Shown here in pieces: positions 44,701-55,262 of a DNA stretch of 64,000 nucleotides (position 1 is its first letter; each line of letters opens with the position of its first letter). Below the pieces are notes generated by a model. It ran no database searches, was not told the origin of the DNA, and worked only from the letters and a program-made list of their open reading frames with translations. The position numbers and the translations under genes are program-made. The DNA comes from Choristoneura fumiferana. Lineage: Eukaryota > Arthropoda > Insecta > Lepidoptera > Tortricidae. The stretch is taken from contig NC_133485.1 of assembly GCF_025370935.1 (NCBI RefSeq), positions 915,483 to 979,482 of the forward strand. Direction: 5' to 3'.

Positions 44701-45859
44701 TATAATTATTGTTAGTCATAAATTTTTTTTCCCGCTGAATTTTTTATAATTTTTAAATGGGCATCCTGTAGAACTCTATAGGTTAGGTTAGGTTAGGTTT
44801 GTTTTACTTATAACAATTCTGGAAAATAAATAGATTCAGAGAAAAAAAGAGTTATGTCAAACATTACATTGTGACTAACATTTTTTGACCAGTCGCCCAT
44901 AAATAGGTATAGGTAAAAAAATTAAGAAGATGACCTGTTGTATGTAGTAGTAACGTGTTCGTAATAGATAATTAGACGTTCTATATTCGAAAAATGACTA
45001 AGTCCTATATCAACTCTGTGCATTACTAAATTACGACATACGGGTCATGTCTTTTTTTTCTAAGTGCATAATGGTCAGCGAGAAATTAAAAAGTTAAAAA
45101 GATTGCAGGCGCGCTAGCTCGACAATAATTTATTATTGTAGAGTCTCAAACTTTTAAAAAAGTGAAAACGGCCATGGAAATGCTGGCACAAGTCGTATAC
45201 AGCCAACTCAAATGGCTGCTGTCAGTTATGTTGTTAGAACTCCAGACCTTTTTTATTGGATCTGAAATAGCTTGTGGTGTTTTCGGTGGAAAAATACACC
45301 AGCTGTTTTTTTTTAATGAAAAAAAGGCGAGAAAGCATGAAACATTTTATTGGAATAAAATTAAATGTCATAATAATATTTTGTTGAGAAAAGGTTTATT
45401 CTCAAGGGAGTATTTAAACATTTCACACAAGTAAAATTGCAACCAAAAATGCTGTGAATGCCGCAATTAATGCCAAAAATTCTTAACAAAGCGTCTGAAT
45501 CCAAGTCACCCATAGGCCCGCCAGAGAGCAAAATTACGTAAATTACTTATGCAAAATAATTTTTTGGTCCACAAAATTTCGAAGTCACGAGGATACGCGG
45601 GAATTATAACATTACTTGATTTATTGTGGAGGTACGTCGGAATGTTAAATTGTGGTATTGTGCTGAATTCGAGGAAAATTTTCGTGTCAATTTTTTGTGA
45701 GTTTTGGAGTTGAGGGCTTTCAGTGTGTGGGGGTGCTTTACGTATTATTGGAACTAAGTGTTTGTTTGAGTCTTTACTTACCTACTTCGAAAAAATAATA
45801 GGTTCTGTTCTTCTAAATATTTGATCCTTGATATTACACTTATTTAATTTTATTCTTAA

Positions 45860-46248
45860 TCCTTCCTATCCTTACTTAGTATGTCTGTCTGTTTGTTCGC
45901 CTTTTTTTTAGAAATGAAATTTGATATGAAGATATTTTGAGACCCACCATTAGCATAGTTTTTATCCCGAAAAGTGGCATTGTTACCATGAGATAGCGAT
46001 AAAAATCGCACACAGAGTCGCAGGAAAAACAAGTCTCATTAATATTTTAAGTGCGAAAGTTTGTATGTCTGTTTGTTTGTTACTTCATCACGTCTTAACC
46101 ACTGAATTGATTTAGATGAAATTCGGTATACAGATAGTTTGACTCCCGGAGAAGGACTTAGGATAGTTTTTATCCTGGAAAATCGCATAGTTCCCGCGGG
46201 ATAGCGATAAACGTATTCTGCGCGGACAGAGTCCCGGGTAACGGCTAG
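45860..46248 (+). mobile_element. Helitron with duplicated 5' region
   Basis: Sense copy: starts TCCTTCCTATCCTTACT after A (45859) and ends AACGGCTAG before T (46249). It has two head-like blocks (about 45860-46030 and 46035-46248), each with TGTCTGTTTG and 'ATAGTTTTTATCC' segments, paralleling the duplicated 5' end at 37070-37572. 389 bp, non-coding. Confidence 0.6.
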
Positions 46249-46272
46249 TTATATTATAAATGCAAAAACAGC

Positions 46273-46440
46273 GAGTTGGCCTGGTTTAACCTGTAGCCTT
46301 TCAGGCAGAGGGTCGTGGGTTCGAGCAAGTTGTGAATTTTCCAACCTGCACTGGGCCCGTGTGGGAAATATGGCCCAAGTCCTCTCATTCTGACAAAAGG
46401 CCTGTGGCCTGCACCGGGCCATATTAGGCCGAGATGATAT
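46273..46440 (+). mobile_element. SINE-A copy, internally deleted
   Basis: Head 'GTTGGCCTGGTTTAACC' with B box GGGTTCGAGC joined directly to the late body 'CACTGGGCCCGTGTGGG' and end 'GGCCTGTGGCCTGCACCGGG'. The middle (ACCACGAGC region) is missing. Confidence 0.65.
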
Positions 46441-46842
46441 GAAATTAATGCTTTCTGCTTGTCTGTCACCTCTTCTAGTATTTAGCATATTATTATGCTG
46501 ACGCCGACACCTATTGTTACAAATTATACCCACTAGATTTAGATTTTGTGGCAATAAAATTACTTTCTTTCTGTTTCATATTATTAGAGATTTTTGTAGT
46601 CCTTACAAGCACAATGTCAACAAAATGACGACATCATGCGCAAAGAGAAACATTACTCGTTTGTACACAGAAGATCACGCATAATAAATCCAAGGGCCAT
46701 TTTAAAAGGTACAGTTATGATGCAAGCGGGGAGATGCTAGCGGAGCGTATAATTAAAAAATTAAAAACACAACTGCTTTAAAAAAACTTTAAATTAAAAC
46801 CAAAAAGAAAAATAACCTAACCATAACAATTTCATTTTTAAT

Positions 46843-47137
46843 ACAAGCTTTTTTGCTGACTGTACTTTTTGTTGACTGTACTTGCATTGTCCTAAACTAC
46901 ATTTGCATATCAAATCTCAAGTCGATGCTATTTACCGTTGAAGAGTTCCGTCCTGCGGAGACGATCCTGGCTGGAATACCAGAATTTCACTACTAGATTA
47001 TTGTATTGTCACGCGATTTATATAAGTATTCCAAATTTCAAGTCAATCTGACTACTGAAAGATGGTCAAATATAACTTGCGAGATATGATTGCAGACAGA
47101 CAGACAACAGGACAGGTGAAACTAAATAAAAGCTTGT
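46843..47137 (+). mobile_element. RPT-D copy 2
   Basis: 295 bp with ACAAGCTTTT and AAAAGCTTGT ends, closely matching 928-1227. Confidence 0.6.
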
Positions 47138-47238
47138 AAAAACAAGAGTAACTAATCTAGAACTCTGGTAACTTCTGGTATGTTTTTAGTTCATATTTTT
47201 ACTATTACCATCGCTGTCGATCATATTAGTCAATTATG

Positions 47239-47336
47239 TACAATACAACGACTCTTTATTGCACACCAACATAGTAAACAGTAAGTACAAAAGCACAGGT
47301 GTATGGAGATTTTCCAAGGTAAACCATAGGCGGCCA
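47239..47336 (-). mobile_element. LINE 3' UTR, antisense
   Basis: ACAATACAACGACTCTTTAT, then GTACAAAAGCACAGGTG and 'CAAGGTAAACCATAGGCGG': the reverse complement of a CAATAAAGAGT-type LINE end. Confidence 0.55.
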
Positions 47337-47395
47337 TTAAGTAGCCTATAATTATCTTGGTTATATTTGGCGGGCATGTATTAGGTTTTCATTCA

Positions 47396-47720
47396 TCATC
47401 ATCATGCCATCCGAAAGACGTCCGCTGCTGGACATAGGCCTCCCCCAAGGCTCTCCACTCAGACCAGTCTTGTCCTTTCCGCATCCAACGCGATCCCGCG
47501 ATCTTAACCAGCTCATCTCCCGGTCCGCGGACGCCATTCGAGAACCTTCTGACCCCATCGGCCATCAGTCCGGCGAGCGATGTGCCCCACCCACTGCCAC
47601 TTCAGTTTCGCAATTCTTCGGACTTTGTCAGTAACCTTAGTTCTACTGCGGATATCATCATTTCTGATTCTATCCCGCAGAGAAACCCCGAGCATAGACC
47701 TCTCCAAAGCCCTTTGAGTG
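47396..47720 (-). mobile_element. RTE-like LINE C-terminal fragment
   Basis: The minus strand reads VRRIAKLKWQWVGHIARRTD, then KVLEWRPRTGR. A deletion of the GRPPTRW region follows, and the last part is in another frame (LRSRDRVGCGKDKT). It extends further upstream than 3107-3342, including MERSMLGVSLRDRIRN. Confidence 0.7.
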
Positions 47721-47736
47721 ACTAGCTTTTCATTAT

Positions 47737-49196
47737 TTTTATTTATTCCAAGTCTCTCGTGCCTTGTGCAGCGTTAGAACCTTATACGAAATGTCATTGC
47801 GTGACCGACTGGGGCGCTGCCACAATAGCCGCAATTTACTTCCTTGTGTATTATCTTTTTTAATATTTATTTCATTGTTGGAGGCACTGAGGACTATTTA
47901 TCAGATTTTTTAAGAGTTTACGGAAATTATTTATTTACACACAAAATGTATAAAAATTAACAAAAGAAAAGAATATAGTAAATGCCTAGTCACTCTAGGT
48001 TTGAAGACAGTTAGAGTGTAGCGTTCAGGGAAGGGAAGGAGTTCCAATCCTTAGGTGTTCAGATTGTGAGTTATATGAAGGGTAAGTCAAACTATGAGAT
48101 GATACTTTCTTTTATCCACGGCTTTGCTCCCGTCAGTCATTAATTAGATTTCATATTTAATTTGGATTTCGCCAAATTTCCGTCGCGATTTCCGAAACTA
48201 TACTGCGGTCTTCATTTGCGCTGTATGACCACGCATACTTTCCTAAATCTTGAAGCGGTAAGATAAGATATTTTAACAATAACACCTTAGGAATATTGGA
48301 ATAATTTTTTTTTATAGAAGAGGTCTTGCTTTCTACAAACAAAATTTCGTTCAAATTTGTTTAGCATTTATGCGATAAATACGTACATTTGTACGCAGTC
48401 ACAAAATTTTACATTTAGTAAATAAATAGACTTTCATCTTAGTTTTAGTAGTTTTAGAGTAGTGGTGATCACTTACCAAGTGACCCCGTTTGCTATTTTG
48501 GAATACCTACCATCTTTACCTTATGGTTGCCCTTATGGGCAAACGAGGTTCATGCCCAGGGCCCCCCAGCTCAGGAGCCCCCTGAAATTTGATTTTGTGT
48601 GTAATAAATAAAATAGCACAATTACATGCAAAAAAAAACTTTCACTTTCTTTAACTTCCAAAAGGGCCCCAAATTGTTATGTGCTCCAGGGCCTTCGCAT
48701 GGCCTTGCTCATTTGCTGGCGTATGTAAAAAACCTTTTTCTTAAATATAAATCTGCGTCCACTGTGACAGCGCGGTGCGCGCACGCACGTGCAGTCGTGA
48801 CGCGAGTGACGCAGCAAACCACGCCCACCTTTTTGTGAGGCGTCAGCTTCTTTTTATTTTACTTATTTATAACGAGTTTGAAATCACTTTCATGTTATAT
48901 ATATGTTTGGCGTATTTTGGTGTCATCATATTTATGTTTATGACATGTTAAAGTACATTTAAGACTACTTAAACTGTTTATTTTTAATATTACTTAAGCT
49001 CTTGTGAGACATTTTCAAAGTTCGAAACTTGTCGGACCGTTCAATTGTAAACGTGAGTTGAATGAACCGTTTAATTTTGTGACTTGGTTATTTTTAATTA
49101 AACTGTTTATTTTTAGATACTAATTAAACTAAACTAAATTACCTATATAAAGAGGAATGACATTTGATGTAAGATAAATAATAATAATAAATAAAT
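47737..49196. other. no established gene; GC-rich spot
   Basis: 48545-48600 (CCAGGGCCCCCCAGCTCAGG) looks like a repeat fragment. 48765-48840 is GC-rich (GCGCGGTGCGCGCACGCACG) downstream of a TATAAATC motif, so it could be promoter-like, but no exon follows that I can support. 48112-48150 resembles a decayed Helitron end. Confidence 0.35.
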
Positions 49197-49443
49197 ATCA
49201 TGGGACAATTCACACCAATTGACCTAGTCCCAAAGTAAGCTTAGCAAAGCTTGTATTATGGGTACTAAGCAACGGATAAATATAATTATATAGATAGATA
49301 CATACTTAAATACATATTAAACACCCAAGACCCGAGAAAAAAACTTCGTATTTTTCATACAAATATCTGCCCCGACACGGAATCGAACCCGGAACCTCAA
49401 GTTTCGTAGTCAGGTTCTCTAACCACTAGACCATCTGGTCGTA
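49197..49443 (-). mobile_element. SINE-T copy (tRNA-derived)
   Basis: Antisense: CATGGGACAATTCACACC (tail), GACCTAGTCCCAAAGTAAGC, and the tRNA-like head AGTCAGGTTCTCTAACCAC with B box CGGAATCGAACCCGG. Confidence 0.75.
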
Positions 49444-49859
49444 AATGTGCGAGGTATTTATGTCTCTATGACTTTGCGGCAGAGATTTTGATATTTTACA
49501 TACGTACCTTTCTATGTACTTAATGTGCCAATACTGTAAAAATATCGGAATAATAAGTACCCTATGTGATATTTCGAAGATGCAGCTATTTAAATAACAA
49601 ATATCACTAAAATCCGCCCAGTCCAAGCGTCGCAGCGTAAAATAAATACGCGCATTCAATACGATCGCAAACTTTCGCATAACATTACCACTTCAAAGTA
49701 CTTAGGTAAAAGGAGGTAAGTACCTGCAAAAATATCGAATTACAATATAAACTTATTTTTTTACTAACCTAGCCAAACAACCCCTCTACTTAGAAGGCAA
49801 ACACGTCGTCAACAGACGTCACTGGCATCGACCCCAAAACGCAGGCTGCTACCCCTTTG

Positions 49860-49861
<2 letters not shown>

Positions 49862-49897
<36 letters not shown>
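49862..49897. repeat. (CAT)n microsatellite
   Basis: About eleven CAT units. On the minus strand this gives a poly-D run in a 72-residue frame, which is not a gene. Confidence 0.9.
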
Positions 49898-49924
49898 TTC
49901 ATTGCATTTCCTGCGGCGTCGTCC

Positions 49925-50300
49925 TGTATTCAAGCTGCAATACCGAGGGTGGACATCTACCTGTCTTGGTTGGACAAGAAGACGATGCCTGAGAAGGTGT
50001 TCGAGCACGTCCGAGCTCAGCTAGAGCTGTCCATCATCCCGCTCGAGTCTCAAAGGGCTAACAATTTCAGCTCATTTAGACTCCAAGCCTGCCAAGCACC
50101 AGCAGATGTACCTGCGCTCCGACTTCTGGCCGGAGGGTGTGGTGTTCCGTCGTTTTAGGATAGCGACGAAGACGACGTTCAAAAATCCTTAACTATTTTT
50201 TTTTTTTTTTTATCTTTTTCTTGAGTTTTATGTATTTTTGCATTTTTTGTGTATTTGAATTTAACAGTGCATTGGTTTTCTAAATGTAATGTTGCAATTT
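49925..50300 (+). pseudogene. retroelement ORF1-like fragment, frameshifted
   Basis: Homologous to the minus-strand frame at 18696-19085: VDIYLSWLDKKTMPEKVFEH, then RANNFSSFRLQ. A frameshift at about 50090 follows, and HQQMYLRSDFWPEGVVFRRF continues in another frame to a stop near 50190. The trailer to about 50300 (T-rich, TGTGTATTTGAATTTAACAG) matches the other copy's trailer. Confidence 0.5.
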
Positions 50301-50304
50301 TTTA

Positions 50305-50555
50305 TTGATTATATCAGCCGTAGGACGTCCACTGTTGGACATAGGCCTCCCCCATAGACCTCTTGCCTCGGTTGGCAGCGGCCTGCATCCACCGTGAACC
50401 CGCGGCTTTAACCAGGTCATCCGTCCATCTCGTCAGTGCACGCCCTACGCTGCGCTTGCTGATCCGCAGTCTCCACTCGAGAACCTTTCGGCCCCAACGG
50501 CCATCTGCTCTCCGTGCTATATGGCCAGCCCATTGCCGCTTCAACGAGCTAATTC
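50305..50555 (-). mobile_element. RTE-like LINE C-terminal fragment
   Basis: Intact minus-strand tail: KRQWAGHIARRADGRWGRKV, then GRALTRWTDDLVKAAGSRWM and MGEAYVQQWTSYG. A different subfamily from the 3107/16166/47396 copies (HIARRAD, RKVLEWRLR). Confidence 0.72.
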
Positions 50556-51224
50556 GCTTGTATGCCTATCGCAATCAAAGTGCTATAAAACGTTCTGAAT
50601 TAAGTCTGTTATCTAATCAATTGAAATAAAAAAAACTGAAGTACGTAGCGGCCAGCATCAAACTCCGGCGCAGCACTTAAAAGATCAATTACTTTTGATC
50701 TTTTTTTAAAAAACATTGTTTTGTACGGTCCCTTGAACCGAGGGTCAACTCGTGGTTTTAACTATCCCACTGATATCGATCTAAAATCGCTAAGAGAAGT
50801 TAATTTACTATTTTTTTAAACAATGAGTTACTGTTGTCATTGTGAGTATACTTAAACAGTTTGGTTGATAATTCATTCCTTTTAGAATGTTATACTAGAG
50901 CCGGTGAAAAAAATGTGGTGCAGACAACTACAGTTCTACGTTGAATGTTTTTTTTTTTAATAATATTCGCATCTCGACCAATAATTGGTAATTGTGAAAA
51001 GAATAAATCACTTTGGACACTATAAACAAGCGTATTTCTGATAGATGGCATACCTGTTATTACATGCGATGCTAGTCTTCATTTTTTTATACTTAGATAC
51101 ACTATTTGTGACCACGGCCGCTGCTAATATAACGTTTTAAGCTTTCGTGATTTTCACTAAGCGTGATAAGTCCCGTTTGGGGTATTTTGACTAATACATT
51201 ATATGTCGTATTTTATAAGCCATC
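50556..51224. other. no gene recognised
   Basis: AT-rich sequence with no repeats matched and no coding frame. Confidence 0.5.
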
Positions 51225-51510
51225 ATAGCATAGCGGTTGGCCTACGCTGTCAAGCAGACGATCGTGGATTCAAACCCGCATCTTTGCTTTTTTCGCAATC
51301 CAAGCGTGAAATTACATTTTAATTTTACCACGATACGGTGAAAGAAAACCTCGTGAAGAAACCTGCCCATAACTTTAAAGATATTCAATGACACATTATT
51401 AAAAAATTCACTTAAGTACATGTGAAGTTTTAAATCCGTACTGAGATCGCGTGGGAACTAAAGCCCAAGCCCTCTCATGCTTAGAGGAGGCCTGTATCCA
51501 GCAAGATGTA
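51225..51510 (+). mobile_element. SINE-A copy
   Basis: Head CATAGCGGTTGGCCTACGC with B box GTGGATTCAAACCCG; body 'GAAATTACATTTTAATTTTA'; end 'CCCAAGCCCTCTCATGC' and GGAGGCCTGTATCCAGCA. Confidence 0.7.
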
Positions 51511-51831
51511 TGAATGAGTGAGTGTATGAGTTAATATCGTGAAAGTTAAAAAACAATATAGTTATTAACTCCGTCATCAAACTATGCCTTCTTAACCGGC
51601 TGCGTCCCAAATCATAAAAAAGGTCGAACGTAGATGATCTGACCTTGATAGGCACCATTACCGATATGGATCGCCGATTAATGGTGGAGATTCGACTCTG
51701 GCGCATGAAAAGTGGCCGAAGATAAACCTAAATGTCAGATGGTTGTGAAATCTTTTATAGCCCGAGAAGGTACAGAAAAGCCCTAAAAGAATGAGAGATA
51801 TTATTACACCATTGTACCTACCTAACATAAA

Positions 51832-52230
51832 AACCGACCAAGTGCGAGTCGGACTCGCGCACCGAGGGTTCCGCACGAACCTGTGGGTAGTAACTTTAAA
51901 ATTATTAAAAACGTTTTTATTATATGAGGTAACAAAAAATTTACGGTTTTCGAAATTTTTCCTTTATCTGTACTATTAGACGTTGCTTCGTACTAAATTT
52001 CAAGATTCTGAGTTCACGGGAAGTACCCTGTAGGTTTTGATTCCCTTGCGAGTTTCGAAAATTTGCGGAAATTTGCGGCATAAACGGCTGTATTTTTTGA
52101 TTGCGTTGGCTTAGGAGTTGGATTTTTTCACAGCTCCAAGGTACAGTAGACTTGAGTATTTGATATAAATTTCAGCTTGATACCTCCACGCGTTCCTGAG
52201 AAAAAGGGCGCAGAGAAAAACGCAGATGTC
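51832..52230 (-). repeat. RPT-B copy, reverse orientation
   Basis: Begins AACCGACCAAGTGCGAGTCG with GGGTTCCGCAC; includes 'CTTGATACCTCCACGCGTTC' internally. Confidence 0.6.
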
Positions 52231-52599
52231 AAGTCACTCATTTAATACAATAATTGACTGACACTTCGGGTGCCGTCCAGTGCCGTACAGTCAACTACAA
52301 TGATATGTACCTATCCATGTTAATCTAACAAAATGATGTAACTTTTCGCATACGATAATAACCTTTGGTCGGTGATATTTCTAGTGCAACGAAACCTTAC
52401 ATTATCATCGACTCGTTTAAAGTGCAACAATGATGTATCCCACTACGTTTCCTCCGAATGTACCTACACTAACAACCCTCTTTTACTATTTATCGATATA
52501 TTATGACGCATATAAGCAAACGTTCAATGTTCCAAAAAATAAAAATCTAAGATCCGGAGGCTCAACTCCCCTCACTCTTACCCCCTCCTCCCACCCCCA

Positions 52600-52735
52600 T
52601 TAGTCCCCCATTTAGGCCGCAACGCACCCGCAGTCCTAATAATGCTGTAGGTGTCCATGGGCGGCGGTAATTACTTACCATCAGCTGACCCGCATGTTCA
52701 TTTGCCAGCCATTTGACACAAAAAAACATTTCGCT
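52600..52735 (+). mobile_element. RE-G-related 3' end
   Basis: 'GTGTCCATGGGCGGCGG', 'TACTTACCATCAGCTGACCC' and 'TTCATTTGCCAGCC' plus A tail: a diverged relative of the RE-G terminus. A C-rich tract precedes it. Confidence 0.5.
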
Positions 52736-52740
52736 GGCCG

Positions 52741-52780
52741 TTTATTCACTAACAAGGGCAAAGCTACGGTAAAAAGCTAG
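52741..52780 (+). mobile_element. Helitron 3' end remnant
   Basis: GGGCAAAGCTACGGTAAAAA then GCTAG and T. Only the terminus is recognisable. Confidence 0.45.
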
Positions 52781-52879
52781 TATTTCACATTACTGTTACC
52801 CTACATCTCTATTTATAGTATTTTTTTTAGGTTAAGGCTTATTGATACTTACTACTTGTTCTTGTTTCAATTGTCCTAT

Positions 52880-53010
52880 CAATCGTTCAAAGGTAAACTA
52901 AAACAGATCCCTTTATTGGATAAGTTCGCCTTTGCACATCTGTTTGTCGCTGTAATTCTGTTTATTACGTCTTTTATGTACAATCAATAGTTCTAAATAA
53001 ATAGTACAGA
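52880..53010 (+). mobile_element. LINE 3' UTR
   Basis: Sense version of 30900-31025: ATCCCTTTATTGGATAAG, TTCGCCTTTGCACATCTG, TGTACAATCAATAG. Confidence 0.6.
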
Positions 53011-54515
53011 TACATATACCGCTATTCACCGCTTAATTTACTTTTATACGAAAAGAAGAACACACAAGGAAAAAAACTGTAAGAGTTTCCTTTTTTTGAG
53101 TAATAGTCAATGTTACGCTCGCAAAAACTGCTATAATAAGGGCATACCTCAACGATAGATAAGTGCGGTCAACTTTGGGCCCTAGGGAGCGTCAGCAGCA
53201 CACTCACTTCTTATTTTAATAAATAGTACATTTTACACAAATACCTGTTTCCAGACTAAAGAAAATATCTGCTATGAGTAAGTAGTTAGGTACTGTACGG
53301 CATAATTATCTTAGATTATGACTTAATGAAATTATAGTTTTATATAGAAACCTTACTTGCGTGAGTACTCAAATTATATCACACGTGTTACAAAAAAACA
53401 TGCTTTTCCTCGTTAAAACACCATTGAATACATAGATTTAAAAATCCTGGGCAACATTTTTAAATCCACTAAATGATAATTCATAACACGAGGTATACTT
53501 ATAATGCCCCATTTATATTAAAAAAGAAAGATTTTTAAAGGAACTTTAATAAAAAATTTAACCGGTCAAATGAAGTTATTTTTTTTCAGGACACAGGCGT
53601 AACTTTACTGTGCTTTGAAGATAATAAAGAATTTAGATAGGTAATGAACTGTGCGTGATAAAACAGACGTAAGGGTTCTTAATTTATATTTTTATTAAAG
53701 TCTGTAGCTAGTGTTCTTAGTTCACATATATTTAGCAAAAAAAAAGTTTATGTCTCTCTTATAATATTATGTCATGTCAACATCACTCGTAAAGTTTATG
53801 AATTTAACAATTTGGCCTTTGATAATGACTGTGAACTTTAAGAATGAATGCTGTATGAAAAAACATGTTTGTCCAAAAATATAGTTATCAGGCAGTTTCT
53901 ACCAATAAACTGCGCCATCTATCGCAGTTTACGAAAATAAAATAAAAACTAGGTTTACTCGTATATAAAGAAATTGTAATTTTATTTTTGCTGTCTGTAC
54001 CTCCGTCCCTGCTGGCCGCTGAGCGCGCGATCCCGAGTGAGATATCCGCTGCGACCTGCCCCTGCGCATAAATCCAAGAATATGAACCGACGACTTTGTG
54101 ACCCGCCTGTATACACACATACAATCTATGTTGCAATATGACTATACAGCATGTTACGTTTTGGATATTCGGGAATATTGTGATAACGGTTTAAACGTTT
54201 GCTTTTGTTGTAAATTTGAATTGATTTTGGCGGTATTTTGTGCATGGAAATATTATAAATGAATATACACAGTCATGTCATTTGTTTTGAGAGTTGAGTA
54301 GAATTAAAAAAAAAAGACGGAAAAAGCAGTATTTCTAGAATTTGAATATCTACCCATTAAAAAAATGCAGATGAGCCAGTTACAATTACAAATGCTACCA
54401 ACTTTTTTTTATAAAAATGAGGAAACATACCTACAGGCTGATGAATTGAAGTACTTTCTGAAATGTACATAAATAATAACTGATTGCTTGCTGTGCCAAC
54501 AATTTTTGTAGTTTT
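53011..54515. other. no gene; GC-rich repeat-like segment
   Basis: 53990-54130 is GC-rich (CCGCTGAGCGCGCGATCCCG) and gives overlapping minus-strand frames, but nothing recognisable. It is followed on the minus strand by the GATAGATGGCGCAG motif often seen in moth repeats. The rest is AT-rich. Confidence 0.4.
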
Positions 54516-54681
54516 TTGAAAGAAAGAAAATACATTTATTCACAACACAAGACACAACAACAGTATTAAGTACAAATAGACAACACGTAGGAAAGTATGT
54601 GTCATTGCGGTTGTGAATCGGACACTGGCTCAGCATAATGCTGAAGCGTTAATAATAAACACCCCAGCGCTGATTTTCAGC
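54516..54681 (-). mobile_element. retroelement 3' tail
   Basis: Sister of 39877-40064: GAAAGAAAGAAAATACATTT, then 'GACAACACGTAGGAAAGTAT' and CAGCGCTGATTTTCAGC. Confidence 0.65.
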
Positions 54682-54850
54682 GTTGATTTTTGATTCTTCA
54701 ACCAAAACTTGAGATAAAGAAGTGTTAAGATGGACCATAACACTACTGGAGATCAAAGGGCAGCTATCTTTTAACGAATTGCCATCGCTATTCTACGAGG
54801 GCATGCTGCTATTGTTGGCCACCAAGCTACGGCGGCTTTTTTTAGTTTAA

Positions 54851-55258
54851 GGGGCTGTTTCACCATCCATTGATTAGTGTTAACTGACGGTTAAGTGTGA
54901 TGCCGTCTCTATTTGTTTTGTTCGAATAGACGGAGACGGTGTCGTGGGTTCAAACCCCGGCTCGCACCTTTGAGTTTTTCGAAATTCATGTGCGGAATTA
55001 CATTTGAAATTTACCACGAGCTTTGCGGTGAAGGAAAACATCGTGAGGAAACCTGCACAAACCTGCGAAGCAATTCAATGGTGCGTGTGAAGTTCCCAAT
55101 CCGCACTGGGCCCGCGTGGGAACACTATGGCCCAAGCCCTCTTGTTCTGAGAGGAGGCCTGTGCCCAGCAGTGGGACGTATATAGACTGGGATGAGACGG
55201 AGACGGCATCACATTAAACCGTCAGTTAACACTAATCAATGGATGGTGAAACAGCCCC
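54851..55258. mobile_element. MITE-1 copy 3 with a SINE nested inside
   Basis: Near-perfect arms GGGGCTGTTTCACCATCC / GGATGGTGAAACAGCCCC flanked by TTAA on both sides (54847-54850 and 55259-55262). Removing the nested SINE (54940-55194) and one target repeat leaves a ~140-bp palindrome like 22932-23076. Confidence 0.8.
54940..55194 (+). mobile_element. SINE-A, 5'-truncated, nested in MITE-1
   Basis: Starts inside the B box (GTGTCGTGGGTTCAAACC), has the full body (ATTTACCACGAGCTTTGCGG) and ends GGGACGTATATAGACTGGG. The flanking 12-bp duplication AGACGGAGACGG (54928-54939 and 55195-55206) is perfect. Confidence 0.85.
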
Positions 55259-55262
55259 TTAA

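Larger units (their letters stand above)
33599..45798. other. block B of the near-identical duplication (contig start)
   Basis: Counterpart of 22594-33498, beginning at the first base after the gap. It is ~1.3 kb longer: it carries three extra element insertions (33967-34039, 35748-37591, 39877-40064) and lacks block A's extra 162-bp segment (29071-29232) and its terminal tandem duplication. Confidence 0.9.

Noticed and set aside
22594..45798. A genuine segmental duplication of an 11-12 kb locus
   Set aside because: Both boundaries coincide exactly with the assembly gap, which a biological duplication would not require.
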